Below are positions 34,939-48,231 of a DNA stretch of 64,000 nucleotides, piece by piece. A program made the position numbers and the translations under genes. Origin of the DNA: Nematostella vectensis. Lineage: Eukaryota > Cnidaria > Anthozoa > Actiniaria > Edwardsiidae. The stretch covers positions 11,831,501-11,895,500 of the forward strand of contig NC_064047.1 of NCBI RefSeq assembly GCF_932526225.1, given 5' to 3'. A model generated the notes under the pieces. It was not told the DNA's origin. It made no database searches and saw nothing but the letters and a program-made list of their open reading frames with translations. Position 1 is the first letter of the stretch; each line of letters starts with the position of its first letter.

Positions 34939-35690
34939 TTGTGTGTGTGGTAATCCCCGTAGCTTAGATAACGCATTTGGTGCGGACCTACGGTTGTACA
35001 AGATTATCCGTGTGCGTGTTACTCTCCATAGCTTAGATAACGTGTCTGGTGCGGTCCTCATAACTACGGTTGTACAAGATTATCCGTGTGTGTGGTACTC
35101 TCCGTAGCTTAGATAACGTATCTGGTGTGGTCCTCATAACTACGGTTGTACAAGATTATGGGTGTGTGGTACTCTCCGTAGCTTAGATAACGTGTCTGGT
35201 GCGGTCCTCGTAACTACGGTTGTACCAGATTATCCGTGTGTGTGTGTGGTACTCTCCGTAGCTTAGATAACGTATCTGGTGTGGTCCTCATAACTACGGT
35301 TGTACAAGATTATCCGTGTGCGTGTTACTCTCCATAGCTTAGATAACGTGTCTGGTGTTGTCCTCATAACTACGGTTGTACAAGATTATCCGTGTGTGTG
35401 TGTGTGGTACTCTCCGTAGCTTAGATAACGTATCTGGTGTGGTCCTCATAACTACGGTTGTACAAGATTATCCGTGTGTGGTACTCTCCATAGCTTAGAT
35501 ACCGTGTGTGTTGCGGTCCTCATAACTACGGTTGTACAAGATTATCCGTGTGTGTGGTACTCTCCGTAGCTTAGATAACGTGTCTGGTGCTGTCCTCGTA
35601 ACTACGGTTGTACAAGATTATCCGTGTGTGGTACTCTCCGTAGCTTAGGATAACGTGTCAGTTGCGGTCCTCATAACTACAGTTGTACAA
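34939..35690. repeat. 76-bp satellite, block 1
   Basis: Tandem units of about 76 bp with TAACTACGGTTGTACAAGAT, TATCCGTGTGTGTGGTACTC and TCCGTAGCTTAGATAACGTG. A TG stretch inside the unit varies in length. About 10 copies. Confidence 0.9.
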
Positions 35691-36510
35691 AATTATCCGT
35701 GTGTGGTAAACTCAGAAAATCACCTAGTAAGGCCGCACCGATAAGCTCTCCAATTCCTGTTATCTTCGGACCTAAAACAAAATCCTGCTAACTGACAGGA
35801 GCACAAGAGCTCCCGTAAATGTACCGGGAATCGCATCTTATGCGAAAAATGGTACCAAAAAATCGATGTTTTTTCCTAATATTTATAGCTGAATTCATAG
35901 ATCAATTACTCATCTTCAGTTTGCTAAGTTTAGATAATCAATTTGTTGCTTTTTTTGCTATCAAATCTCGCCATTTTCAAGTCGTGTCGAGTTGTAGTAA
36001 ATTTTCATCAGAGAGGAATAGAAACCCTTCCAATGCTTTTACAGAACAGGGTAAGAAGAGGACCAATCACGGCTAACATCATTTTATGCGATAACTTATC
36101 GGCCAATCAGGTTTCACCTCGATTTGACATGTAGCTGTCACCGTGCGCCTAAAACGATTGTAAACAACTTTGCGAAGTTATTGGAAGTTTTGCTACAACA
36201 TGAGGCTTTATTACTTGTTTTTTAGTCTTTTTTTAAAAAAAAGTGCCTACGCTTAACGCGATGTTTGGTGTCTCAGCTGTCTAAAAACATCGAGAAATCT
36301 AGGATTTCTAATTGAAACTCATTCATTATTCAGCCAATCTATTCATAAACTTTGAAAATTATAAATAATTACCTTATCGGGAGCCGGTAAACAACCAGCG
36401 TTAAGAAACGCATTTCCGCACCCGAAAAAGTATCCCGAAAACTCCCCCGGTAACCTAACGGGTCCGGTAATTACCGGTCCTTTTCAGAAACGACCCCCTT
36501 TTGTGGTCCC
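35691..36510. repeat. 0.8-kb segment, copy A
   Basis: Single-copy-looking DNA inside the satellite, repeated almost exactly at 37423-38241. It includes the palindrome CCGGTAATTACCGG near its right end. The 85-codon frame at 35819-36076 is conserved only because the whole segment is duplicated. Confidence 0.85.
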
Positions 36511-37422
36511 CATAACTACGGTTGTACAGGATTATCCGTGTTGTGGTACTCTCCGTAGCTTGGATAAGGTGTCTGGTGCGTTCCTCGTAGCTACGACTGT
36601 GCAAGATTATCCGTGTGTGTGGTACTCTCCGTAGCTTAGAAAACGTGTGGTGCGGTCCTCATAGCTACGGTTGTACAAGATTATCCGTGTGTGTGGTACT
36701 CTCCGTAGCTTAGATAACATGTCTGGTGTGGTCCTCGTAACTACGGTTGTACAAGATTATCCGTGTGTGTGGTACTCTCCGTAGCTTAGAAAACGTGTCT
36801 GGTGCGGTCCTCGTAACTACGGTTGTACAAGATTATGTGTGTGTGTGGTACTCTCCGTAGCTTAGATAACGTGTCTGGTGCGTTCCTCGTAACTACGACT
36901 GTGCAAGATTATCCGTGTGTGGTACTCTCCGTAGCTTAGAAAACGTGTGGTGCGGTCCTCGTAACTACGGTTGTACAAGATTTTCCGTGTGTGGTACTCT
37001 CGATAGCTTAGATAACGTGTCTGCGGTCCTCATAAATACGGTTGTACAAGATTATCCGTGTGTACGGTACTCTCCGTAGCTGAGATAACGTGTCTGGTGC
37101 GGTCCTCGTAACTACGGTTGTACAAGATTATGTGTGTGTGTGGTACTCTCCGTAGCTTAGATAACGTGTCTGGTGCGTTCCTCGTAACTACGACTGTGCA
37201 AGATTATCCGTGTGTGGTACTCTCCGTAGCTTAGAAAACGTGTGGTGCGGTCCTCATAGCTACGGTTGTACAAGATTATCCGTGTGTGTGGTACTCTCCG
37301 TAGCTTAGATAACATGTCTGGTGTGGTCCTCGTAACTACGGTTGTACAAGATTATCCGTGTGTGTGGTACTCTCCGTAGCTTAGAAAACGTGTGGTGCGG
37401 TCCTCATAACTACGGTTGTACA
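36511..37422. repeat. 76-bp satellite, block 2
   Basis: About 12 units of the same satellite. Some units lack several bases (GAAAACGTGTGGTGCGG variants). Confidence 0.9.
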
Positions 37423-38241
37423 AAATTATCCGTGTGTGGTAAACTCAGAAAATCACCTAGTAAGGCCGCACCGATAAGCTCTCCAATTCCTGTTATCTTC
37501 GGACCTAAAACAAAATCCTGCTAACTGACAGGAGCACAAGAGCTCCCGTAAATGTACCGGGAATCGCATCTTATGCGAAAAATGGTACCAAAAAATCGAT
37601 GTTTTTTCCTAATATTTATAGCTGAATTCATAGATCAATTACTCATCTTCAGTTTGCTAAGTTTAGATAATCAATTTGTTGCTTTTTTTGCTATCAAATC
37701 TCGCCATTTTCAAGTCGTGTCGAGTTGTAGTAAATTTTCATCAGAGAGGAATAGAAACCCTTCCAATGCTTTTACAGAACAGGGTAAGAAGAGGACCAAT
37801 CACGGCTAACATCATTTTATGCGATAACTTATCGGCCAATCAGGTTTCACCTCGATTTGACATGTAGCTGTCACCGTGCGCCTAAAAGATTGTAAACAAC
37901 TTTGCGAAGTTATTGGAAGTTTTGCTACAACATGAGGCTTTATTACTTGTTTTTTAGTCTTTTTTTAAAAAAAGTGCCTACGCTTAACGCGATGTTTGGT
38001 GTCTCAGCTGTCTAAAAACATCGAGAAATCTAGGATTTCTAATTGAAACTCATTCATTATTCAGCCAATCTATTCATAAACTTTGAAAATTATAAATAAT
38101 TACCTTATCGGGAGCCGGTAAACAACCAGCGTTAAGAAACGCATTTCCGCACCCGAAAAAGTATCCCGAAAACTCCCCCGGTAACCTAACGGGTCCGGTA
38201 ATTACCGGTCCTTTTCAGAAACGACCCCCTTTTGTGGTCCC
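37423..38241. repeat. 0.8-kb segment, copy B
   Basis: Matches 35691-36510. By eye I find only two single-base length differences (near 37887 and in the A-run near 37970). Confidence 0.85.
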
Positions 38242-39035
38242 CATAACTACGGTTGTACAGGATTATCCGTGTTGTGGTACTCTCCGTAGCTTGGATAACG
38301 TGTCTGGTGCGTTCCTCGTAACTACGACTGTGCAAGATTATCCGTGTGTGGTACTCTCCGTAGCTTAGAAAACGTGTGGTGCGGTCCTCATAGCTACGGT
38401 TGTACAAGATTATCCGTGTGTGTGGTACTCTCCGTAGCTTAGATAACGTGTGTGGTGCGGTCCTCGTAACTACGGTTGTACAAGATTATCCGTGTGTGTG
38501 GTACTCTCCGTAGCTTAGATAACGTGTCTGGTGTGGTCCTCGTAACTACGGTTGTACAAGATTATCCGTGTGTGTGGTACTCTCCGTAGCTTAGAAAACG
38601 TGTGGTGCGGTCCTCATAACTACGGTTGTACAAGATTATCCGTGTGTGTGGTACTCTCCGTAGCTTAGAAAACGTGTGGTGCGGTCCTCATAACTACGGT
38701 TGTACAAGATTATCCGTGTGTGTGGTACTCTCCGTAGCTTAGAAAACGTGTGGTGCGGTCCTCATAACTACGGTTGTACAAGATTATCCGTGTGTGTGGT
38801 ACTCTCCGTAGCTTAGATAACGTGTCTGGTGTGGTCCTCGTAACTACGGTTGTACAAGATTATCCGTGTGTGTGGTACTCTCCGTAGCTTAGATAACGTG
38901 TGTGGTGCGTTCCTCGTAACTACGGTTGTACAAGATTATCCGTGTGTGTGGTACTCTCCGTAGCTTAGGTAACGTGTCTAGTGCGGTCCTCATTTTACTG
39001 TTGTACAAGATTATCCGTGTGTGGTACTCTCCGTT
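38242..39035. repeat. 76-bp satellite, block 3
   Basis: About 10-11 units, ending at CTCTCCGTTTTTCGCA near 39035. Confidence 0.9.
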
Positions 39036-39149
39036 TTTCGCATTTTCCTACATTCAGTAGAAATTTGACGAGTTTCATGGTATTTTTTAATAATAAAACA
39101 TAATTTTGAAAAAGGTTGTATATACATATTTTTTTTGTTTTCTATCAGG

Positions 39150-40440
39150 AATGGCTTCCATTAGGTTAAAGGAGGTACTATCATGTGTTCAAGAAAATTG
39201 AAGCAAATACAGCAAAATGGGTGTTTTTTATTCTCTTCAGAATTTAAGTCTATACATTAAAACACTATACATTCTATATAAAAGCATATCAGAAGATTAC
39301 GCTAGTTTAGTGTATATTGTATTTGCCAAGGTGAATAAATAATTTTTCTAGTAGAAATATTGCAAATATTAGCTGAAAAGTTTTAGAAACTTCCTCTTCT
39401 TTGCTTTTTCGGCTAATAGTCTTTGAAATGTACCCTTTTCTGAAAGGTCCGAAACACTGAACCTCCTTGTAGAGAACCATAGACACACTAGATCCCCATA
39501 TTAAATTATTAGGGGGTTCACGGTACATTAAGCATGATATTTGTGTGCAAAAAAAAAAAGAAAACCTATTTTTACCAACAAAGTTTATTATATTATTCTG
39601 GTTCAGTTTTTTAGAAAATTTTCATTGGTAAAATTATTATCTATCTGTTTGTTACTCAGGTTGTGTTAATTTTTGCTGAGCTGCATTAATACAATCGCCT
39701 TACATAAATCCTGCCCTAGCATCATGCTTCTAAGCTGGTAGCTTTCTCGGAGTCTATCTTGTAAGTGAGATTCACCTGAAAAAGTTTGGAGAACAGCATT
39801 TAAGACAAAACCCCGAAGGGAGAGGGGGGTACTCTATAAAAGTAGAAGAGGATGATTGTCCTGTCTTTTAGGTTAAGATAAAATTCTACCAATTGCCATC
39901 CTATAAAGGGTGTTCAAAGAATCTTTCGATTCTGCTATTCCTTAGGGGGTCTCACTCTCATACCAATGGATCATCCTATCCAATCACAAAAGGATTTTAA
40001 GACTAGATGATAGCAATCTTAAAAGTCAGTAAAGAGGAACGCAATAAAAAAGAATACTGAAAATACGTGTGATTTTAGTGCAATGTTTAAAAAATTGATT
40101 TAACCACACCTGATTTACTATCCCTTAGGGGTAAGAATTGCTGTTGACCACACCCATAAGTGCTATCCATTGATATCCATTGATATTTTTTTAAAATGGA
40201 ACCTATAATAGAAAATGATTATATGAACTCTCTGCTGTTTTATCAGATTTAGGAGCTGATGGAGGTTGGAAGAGCTATCATTAGGAAATTCTGTAACGAA
40301 AAACTATCACTATCAAGCTAAATGTTCTTCTACAAAAAAGTTCAAAATCTGTATTTTACTTTGATTTCACATTAAAAAATCATGAAAAAACGGATATGTG
40401 ACACTATCATTTTTTCCGAGTTTCAGTGTTGTAAGAAAAC
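39150..40440. repeat. Segmental duplication, copy 1 (left part)
   Basis: Diverged direct match to about 54940-56110: shared words include AAAATGGGTG, TTTTTATTCTCTT, CTGCCCTAGCATCATGC, GGCTAATA and GCTAAATGTT. No coding frame is conserved between the copies. Confidence 0.65.
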
Positions 40441-40559
40441 ATCAAGGTGCCCCTTGATATTTGTATTTTTTAATTCACCAACAAAGGTCTATCACAAATC
40501 CTGCATTCTGATTGGCTGAGTTACTATTGGTCTATTAGTGATAGATGGAGTAGCGAAAT

Positions 40560-43500
40560 GCTTAGAAAAATGGGTACTGAGTACATTGAGTACTATGGCA
40601 GTCCATGGTAGACAATAGCAAGTCATTGTATTCAATGGCAAGACATGGCAGTCCATGGTAGACAATAGCAAGTCATTGTACTCAATGGCAAGACATGGCA
40701 GTCCATGGTATTCAATGGCAAGTTATGGCAATCCATGTTGATGGACTACCATGACTTGTCATTGAGTACTATGGCAGTCCATGGTAGTTAATGGCATGAC
40801 ATGGTTTTCTATGGTTTTCATGGTTTTCTTTACTTTGGACCATATACAGTATCATCATGGTGCTACAACTTACATTAGTAATACAGAACCGCTTATGTGA
40901 CGGTAATCATGAAGTCATAACCCTAAGTTTGTCAATCTAGTTGGTGAATTTTTAAAAAAAATTAGCCCTCAAAGCTGATGAAAGTATCATTTATGCCTCA
41001 AAAAGTCATGAGAGTTTTGGCCAATGTTTCATTGGATGAATCACCACTTCTGCTTTTATGTTCAATTTATCATGGAGGCTAATTATTTTCTCATGATAAA
41101 TATTGTCTCTGCAAATACTAAAAGATTATAAACAGAACTCAAATGGCTACTTATCTCCAGATGTGAAATTGTTCTTTAAATCATGACAGTCCATGGTAGT
41201 TAATGGCAAGTTATGAATACTATGACAGCTCATGGCAGACAATGGCAAATCGTGTTAGTCATGCAATGGAAAGTCATGGTAGTGGACTACCATGACTTGC
41301 CATTGAGTACTATGGCAGTCCAAGGTAGTCAATGGCAAGTCATGGTAGTGTATGGCAAGTTGTGGCAGTCCAGAACAGTCTTAGTGCCATGGGCTGCCAT
41401 GACTTACCATTGGCTACCATGGATTGCCATGATTACCATGGACTCTAATAACTTGCAACTAACTACCATAACTTGACATTGACAACCATGACTACCATGG
41501 ACTGGCATGACTTGTCATGCATGCTTGGTGTAGCAATTGCACTTTACTTTGTGACCATATATCATGGTGCTACAACTTACATTAGTTATAAGGAACCGCT
41601 ATATGTGATGGTAATCATGAAATCATAACCATAAGTTTGTCCATCTTGTTGGTGAATTCTAAAAAAATTAGGCCTCAAGACTTCAAAAGTGTATAGTTTA
41701 TACATTTTAAATTCACGAGAGTTTTGGTCAATGTTTTATTGGATGAATCACCACTTCTGCTTTTATGTTCAATTTATCATGGAGGCTAATTATTTTCTCA
41801 TGATAGATGGTGAATGAGTAAGTAAAACTTATAATTATGTGTAGTACCCAACAAATGAACAGATTCAGATTATTACCAAGGTGCTAAGTTGGCGAATTCA
41901 AATCAAAGAAAGTTTAAAAAGAAAACAAAAGATTGTAGTAGTGGACAACCATGACCTGCCATTGAGTACTATGGCAGTCCATGGTAGTCAATGGCAAGTC
42001 ATGGTAGTGTATGGCAAGTTGTGGCAGTCCAGAACAGTCTTAGTGCCATGGGCTGCCATGACTTACCATGCTACCATGGATTGCCATGATTACCATGGAC
42101 TCTAATAACTTGCAACTAACTACCATAACTTGCCATTGACAACCATGAACTGTCATGACTTGTCATTGACTATCCATGCATGCTTGGTGTAGCAATTGCC
42201 CTTTACTTTGGACCATATACAGTATCATGGTCCTACAACTTACATTGGTAATACGGAACCGCTTATGTGACGGTAATCATGAAGTCATAACCCTAAGTTT
42301 GTCAATCTAGTTAGTGAATTCTAAAAAAAATTAGGCCTCAAAGCCGATGAAAGTATCATTTATTCCTCAAAAAGTCATGAGAGTTTTGGTCAATGTTTCA
42401 TTGGATGAATCACCACTTCTGCTTTTATGTTCAATTTATCATGGAAGCTAATTATTTTCTCATGATAGATGGTGAATGAGTAAATAAAACTTATAATTAT
42501 GTGTAGTACCCAAAAAATGAACAGATTCAGCTTATTACCAAGGTGCTAAGTTGGCAAATTCAAATCAAATAGAGATTAAAAAGAAAACAAATATTGTCTC
42601 TGCAAATACTAAAAGATTATAAACAGAACTCAAATGGCTACTTATCTCCAGATGTGAAATTGTTCTTTAAATCATGACAGTCCATGGTAGTTAATGGCAA
42701 GTTATGAATACTATGACAGCTCATGGCAGACAATGGCAAATCGTGTTAGTCATGCAATGGAAAGTCATGGTAGTGGACTACCATGACTTGCCATTGAGTA
42801 CTATGGCAGTCCATGGTAGACAATGGCAAGTCATGGTAGTGTATGGCAAGGTGTGGCAGTCCAGAACAGTCTTTGTGCCATGGGCTGCCATGACTTACCA
42901 TGCTACCATGGATTGCCATGATTACCATGGACTCTAATAACTTGCAACTAACTACCATAACTTGCCATTGACAACCATGAACTGTCATGACTTGTCATTG
43001 ACTATCCATGCATGCTTGGTGTAGCAATTGCCCTTTACTTTGGACCATATACAGTATCATGGTCCTACAACTTACATTTGGTAATACGGAACCGCTTATG
43101 TGACGGTAATCATGACGTCATAACCCTAAGTTTGTCAATCTAGTTAGTGAATTCTAAAAAAAAATTAGGCCTCAAAGCCGATGAAAGTATCATTTATTCC
43201 TCAAAAAGTCATGAGAGTTTTGGTCAATGTTTCATTGGATGAATCACCACTTCTGCTTTTATGTTCAATTTATCATGGAAGCTAATTATTTTCTCATGAT
43301 AGATGGTGAATGAGTAAATAAAACTTATAATTATGTGTAGAACCCAAAAAATGAACAGATTCAGCTTATTACCAAGGTGCTAAGTTGGCAAATTCAAATC
43401 AAATAGAGGTTAAAAAGAAAACAAATATTGTCTCTGCAAATACTAAAAGATTATAAACAGAACTCAAATGGCTACTTATCTCCAGATGTGAAATTGTTCT

Positions 43501-44505
43501 TTAAATCATGACAGTCCATGGTAGTTAATGGCAAGTTATGAATACTATGACAGCTCATGGCAGACAATGGCAAATCATGTTAGTCATGCAATGGAAAGTC
43601 ATGGTAGTGGACTACCATGACTTGCCATTGAGTACTATGGCAGTCCATGATAGACAATGGCAAGTCATGGTAGTGTATGGCAAGTTATGGCAGTCCAGAA
43701 CAGTCTTAGTGCCATGGGCTGCCATGACTTACCATTGGCTACCATGGATTGCCATGATTACCATGGACTCTAATAACTTGCAACTAACTACCATAACTTG
43801 ACATTGACAACCATGACTACCATGGACTGGCATGACTTGTCATGCATGCTTGGTGTAGCAATTGCACTTTACTTTGTGACCATATATCATGGTGCTACAA
43901 CTTACATTAGTTATAAGGAACCGCTATATGTGATGGTAATCATGAAATCATAACCATAAGTTTGTCCATCTTGTTGGTGAATTCTAAAAAAATTAGGCCT
44001 CAAGACTTCAAAAGTGTATAGTTTATAAATTTTAAATTCACGAGAGTTTTGGTCAATGTTTTATTGGATAAATCACCACTTCTGCTTTTATGTTCAATTT
44101 ATCATGGAGGCTAATTATTTTCTCATGATAGATGGTGAATGAGTAAGTAAAACTTATAATTATGTGTAGTACCCAACAAATGAACAGATTCAGCTTATTA
44201 CCAAGGTGCTAAGTTGGCGAATTCAAATCAAAGAAAGTTTAAAAAGAAAACAAAAGATTGTAGTAGTGGACAACCATGACCTGCCATTGAGTACTATGGC
44301 AGTCCAAGGTAGTCAATGGCAAGTCATGGTAGTGTATGGCAAGTTGTGGCAGTCCAGAACAGTCTTAGTGCCATGGGCTGCCATGACTTACCATTGGCTA
44401 CCATGGATTGCCATGATTACCATGGACTCTAATAACTTGCAACTAACTACCATAACTTGCCATTGACAACCATGAACTGTCATGACTTGTCATTGACTAT
44501 CCATG
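40560..44505. repeat. Complex tandem repeat with CATGG-rich dyads
   Basis: Blocks dense in AATGGCAAGTCATGG and its complement CCATGACTTGCCATT (about 40575-40830, 41190-41520, 41935-42180, 42670-43015, 43505-43850, 44265-44505) alternate with AT-rich spacers that begin GCATGCTTGGTGTAGCAATT. Spacing of the spacer start is about 660, 835 and 835 bp; two spacer variants exist (TTTGGACCATATACAG and TTTGTGACCATATATC). Each block can fold on itself. Open frames of 74-87 codons within them arise from the repeat and are not genes. Confidence 0.85.
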
Positions 44506-44511
44506 AAAATA

Positions 44512-44930
44512 ATATCCGGGAAAATAATAATTTGAAGTTGTGTCTTGACTGTTTCGTCAATAAAGCTAATTTAATTACTAAATTACGGGGTTTAGTCCCT
44601 CGAAAGAAAACTTCCCTTAACAAAGGGAGAGGAAGAGAGACAAAGGCAAGAACTTAATTTCACCTAGCCCAGCTTCGAGCGAGTTCACCGCGAAAATAAC
44701 AAAGCTTTCGGCAAAATTCCACCGGCAGCGGCTGCACAGACAATTCTCACAACAAGCTATTTCTTCCTTTGTTGGGGGAAGTTTTCTCTCGAAGGACTAA
44801 ACCCCTTTCTGCGCCACAATTCCCCTTAAAAACAACACAAAAAGCTAATATAGTAATTAAACTAGCTTTAAGAAGAACAGTCAAGACACAACTTCAAATT
44901 ATATTATTTTCCCGAAGGATCACGAGGGAC
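44512..44930. mobile_element. Foldback/MITE-like inverted repeat
   Basis: The left arm (44512-44625) and right arm (44778-44930) are inverted matches: CGGGAAAATAATAATTTGAA pairs with TTCAAATTATATTATTTTCC, and GGGGTTTAGTCCCTCGAAAG with the complement near 44790-44815. No coding content of its own. Confidence 0.7.
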
Positions 44931-44984
44931 TCATTTTTATCCTGGTTCGCCTGTGCTAATATTAATAAGCGAAGTCTTACGAGT

Positions 44985-45400
44985 CTTACTTTACTTACCT
45001 TCTTTCAAATTCCATTGTTTATCCTTCTGTCCATCGTTTGTACATCTTTATATTATAGTGTGTCACTCGATCTTTCTTGGTTTTCACGACGAAAAAAAAG
45101 GCAAAACATTTGCCAAACCATCGTGTTGGCTGATGGCCGCGAGTTGCAAGAGCGAAACGCGCGAAAAATAGACGCAGGGTTCCCGTGAGTGAAAACACAA
45201 AAATAAAAAAAGGCAAATCATTGTAGGTTTTTACTGTAGCTGCCAGGGTTTTATTTTAAAAAAATAGCAATCCCGCATGGCGCAAAAGTGTATTTATTTT
45301 TAATTACTTTACTGAAGAGACGTATTGCTAAATTAACCCAAATGATGTGCTGACAGGCAACCACGGTCAGAAATCAGAGAACTCTCGACCTCAACATGGT
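44985..45400. repeat. Segmental duplication, copy 1 (right part), with splice donors
   Basis: Direct diverged match to about 56660-57050. On the minus strand both copies have a strong donor (AG|GTAAGTAA; exon end at 44999 here) a few codons after an ATG. On the plus strand both keep GACGCAGGGTTCCCGTGAGT, also donor-like. The CpG-containing core (GGCCGCGAGTT, AAACGCG) suggests a promoter region, possibly bidirectional. The short reading frames differ between copies, so the exon may be untranslated. Confidence 0.45.
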
Positions 45401-45469
45401 GATCTCTCTAACGCTAAATAAATATATCACATATGACATATCTTAAAAGATATGCGCTAGCTCAACCTG

Positions 45470-45835
45470 GACCATGTAAACCACTTAAGGCTTGTTTTAA
45501 ACCGGTCCTCGTAAACCACGTAAGGCTTGTTTTTACCCGGTCCTCGTAAACCACGTACGGTTTGTTCTATCCGGTCCTCGTAAACCGAAGTGTGTATCAT
45601 CACTGAAATTAAAACGCCTTTAAACACCATAAATCAGTCTATTTATATACTTTCAGTATATATAGTTTTGAATTACGTGGTAATAACCTATTTTACGTAC
45701 ATTTCTGACCGGTCCTCCTAAGTCGGTCTCAGGTCATGGTCCTTGTAAACCACCATCGGTGCGTATGTGTGCGTGTGTGCGTGTGTGCGTGTGTGCGTGT
45801 GTGCGTGTGTGCGTGTGTGTGTGTGTGTGTGGAAT
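45470..45835. repeat. GGTCCTCGTAAACC repeat with TG/TGCG tract
   Basis: Three ~35-bp tandem units containing CCGGTCCTCGTAAACCACGT (45510-45590), further variants near 45710-45755, then a (GTGTGTGC)n/(TG)n microsatellite (about 45762-45832). Related to 17860-18135. Confidence 0.65.
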
Positions 45836-48231
45836 GACAGAGGAATGTCACAAGATGCGTGGGGACGAGGCTAGTGGCGCGTCATGTGTGTTTGTTTTGT
45901 AACGGAACCAATTGCGCTGCTGCGGCAGTGGATTATGTTTGTCAACAGGGCCTTTGTTCTTTCATACAGACCGCCCGAAGATATAGGAGATGCATAGTTT
46001 TAGGCACGAAGTGCGGACGAAAGATGCACGAAGTTCATGGCGAGCCTCGGAGAGGCGAGAAAAATAGAGGGGAGTTAAACTGTGGTGGGCGTGATGGCTC
46101 TAAGCCAATCAGAACAATTGTTCGGAGGTGTGTCTTTTCCCTATGCGTGCAGTAGTTTCTTTTGAGATATTTCGACTTAAATTAGAGATCTAAAGTTAAC
46201 CGTGACGCGAGTATATAAATCCATTACAAATAACCTAGCCATGACAAGAAATCCTCCGCTAAAATGGACCCCACAAAGCAATTGAAGGATAGTTTTCTCC
46301 CTTCCTAACTTTTCTTTTCTTTGTGTCAGGGAGAGTTATACTAGCGTAGGGTATAGCGCAGCGGCAGGGCAAACAACATACAGTGCGTCATTTTCTCAGT
46401 TTTCCTTAGTTGTTTTATCTTGTTACAAATGGAGGTTCTGATTCAGGTCTTTCCATAGGCTGTATTAGTCATTCACGTTCACAATGTGTTCAGTATGCCA
46501 CAATCTGAGCGATAAACTCGCCGAAACCCCGTAATTTACGGTTTGTTATAATTTACTATTTCTTTGGCCTTCTCAGGGGGAAGAGGGAGGGGGAGGTTGG
46601 GGTATGGTCAAGCGTAAAACAGCACCGGGAACAAATTTGCCTCAAGAATAACTACAATAAGTAGTATCAAATAGTTGTTTATTTCTTCAGATTGGTGCTG
46701 GAATCATTTCACAAATCAGATCACATCACATCACACTGTATCAAATCATTGCATATTAAGAGCAAGAATTAATATAGGTGACTGATGTGGATTACAAGCT
46801 CACACAAGCCGTAAGTTACACACATGCACACACAAAAAAAGAATACATGCTTAAGCAGTATAACAAGTTTAAAAAATCAAAATGTCTAGGTAAATATATC
46901 GATTGCTTCATTGTAGCCGATTCCATTTGGCCAAATCTGGATCAGATTGCTATAGATCAGCCGTAAATCGAGAATTTTTCTGAGCAACCAGTAAATTTGA
47001 TTGTATTTTCAATCACACACACAAAACCTGTCATGCAAGCCGTTATGCTAGGAAATCAGCACGAGCTTGGCGTCTCTAGCACTACAAACCAAAAATATTT
47101 AATGTGATATATGCGATATATAGTTTTTTTTTGTATTTCAAAAATGCATTTTAATTGCGAGTGGCAGTTGTGCATAGAAAATTATCATGGATTAGTTTAC
47201 TGCATATAATAAGCCATAATCCGTAGTTGGTCCTTAACTTCTATTTTCCATTTGCTATGCACTATTTGCACTTGTTTTTTTTTAATGGTTTATACATAAA
47301 GGCACGCGTTATAAAGAGAGTTGGTATATCAGGAAAACACACTATTATATGAAAAAAAATATATCACATTTAAAAGATCCGATCTTGCGCCCACTTTAAA
47401 CACCTGCGATTTGATTCATTCTGTTTTGTTATGCTGGCCTAGTGAAGGGATATAATATTTTTTAGGATACTATATTGTCTTTTCTCGTCTATTTCCTCTA
47501 TTTCCGTTTGTTTTATTACGGTTCGTGTTTTTTATTTTGTAAATGAAATAAGCTGATTAACAAAACAGAACAAAAGAGCCATCCCAAGGTATTATCAATC
47601 ACGCAAGTGATCTCTACAATTCCTAACAAACGTGTAGCTCTACTTAGTTTAGCAAGGGAAGGGTAAGTAGATGGAATCGCTACTGAATGTATTAAAGGCG
47701 AATGGCGCAATCTGATTTGCTACCGCTGTTTGAAATGTTTGTTTTGTGCCTTTCATTACAAGCATCGGTACACATTTTGCCGTGAACACTATCTCTAGCA
47801 AGCCTCGATTTTCAGATCGTTCGCATCGTCCTATTTTGTTATTTGTGTGTAGAATATCGAAATTCAACGAGCAATAAACAGATTTTGATGCTCTGTAGGG
47901 CCCGGCCGCACAACAACAAAGTCTATCGAAGGGAAACTCACACTACAAGCAGCGGTACATATTCTGCCGTGAAAACTAACTCTAGCAAACCCATTTTTTA
48001 GATGTAGAAGCTTCAGGTATATTGCCATCGACCTATTTTGTTATCTGTGTAAAATAACAACCTTCAACGAGCAATGCACAAAAATCTAAAACATTTTCGA
48101 AAACTCTAATTAACGAAGCGAAACGAACATAGAATGGGTGAAATCGTTTGATTTATGCAGTTGCCATTCCATCTCCTTACACTTACCTGGTTTAGCTAGC
48201 TCTTGAAGGCTTTATCGTAAACCTTTTCAAC
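45836..48231. other. Gene-free stretch downstream of the mucin-like gene
   Basis: No supported coding frame; a 98-codon frame at 45859-46155 has no recognisable domain. A diverged tandem duplication lies at about 47752-47880 and 47938-48083 (shared ACAAGCAKCGGTACA, TTCAACGAGCAAT). On the minus strand a donor-like CCAG|GTAAGT at about 48180-48190 lies 3' of the mucin-like stop, which could mean an intron in the 3' UTR or an alternative last exon. Confidence 0.4.

Noticed and set aside
35819-36076. 85-codon frame repeated identically at 37552-37809
   Set aside because: Identity is explained by duplication of the whole 0.8-kb segment; no domain and no sign of protein-level selection.
41213-44466. 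Several 74-87-codon frames of similar sequence
   Set aside because: They are translations of the CATGG repeat blocks and occur on both strands.
44769-45188. 139-codon plus-strand frame
   Set aside because: It spans the right arm of the foldback element and the duplicated promoter-like segment; not conserved in the second copy.
45859-46155. 98-codon Cys-containing plus-strand frame
   Set aside because: Cysteines do not form a recognisable pattern, and the frame lies next to a microsatellite without a promoter, splice site or homologue.
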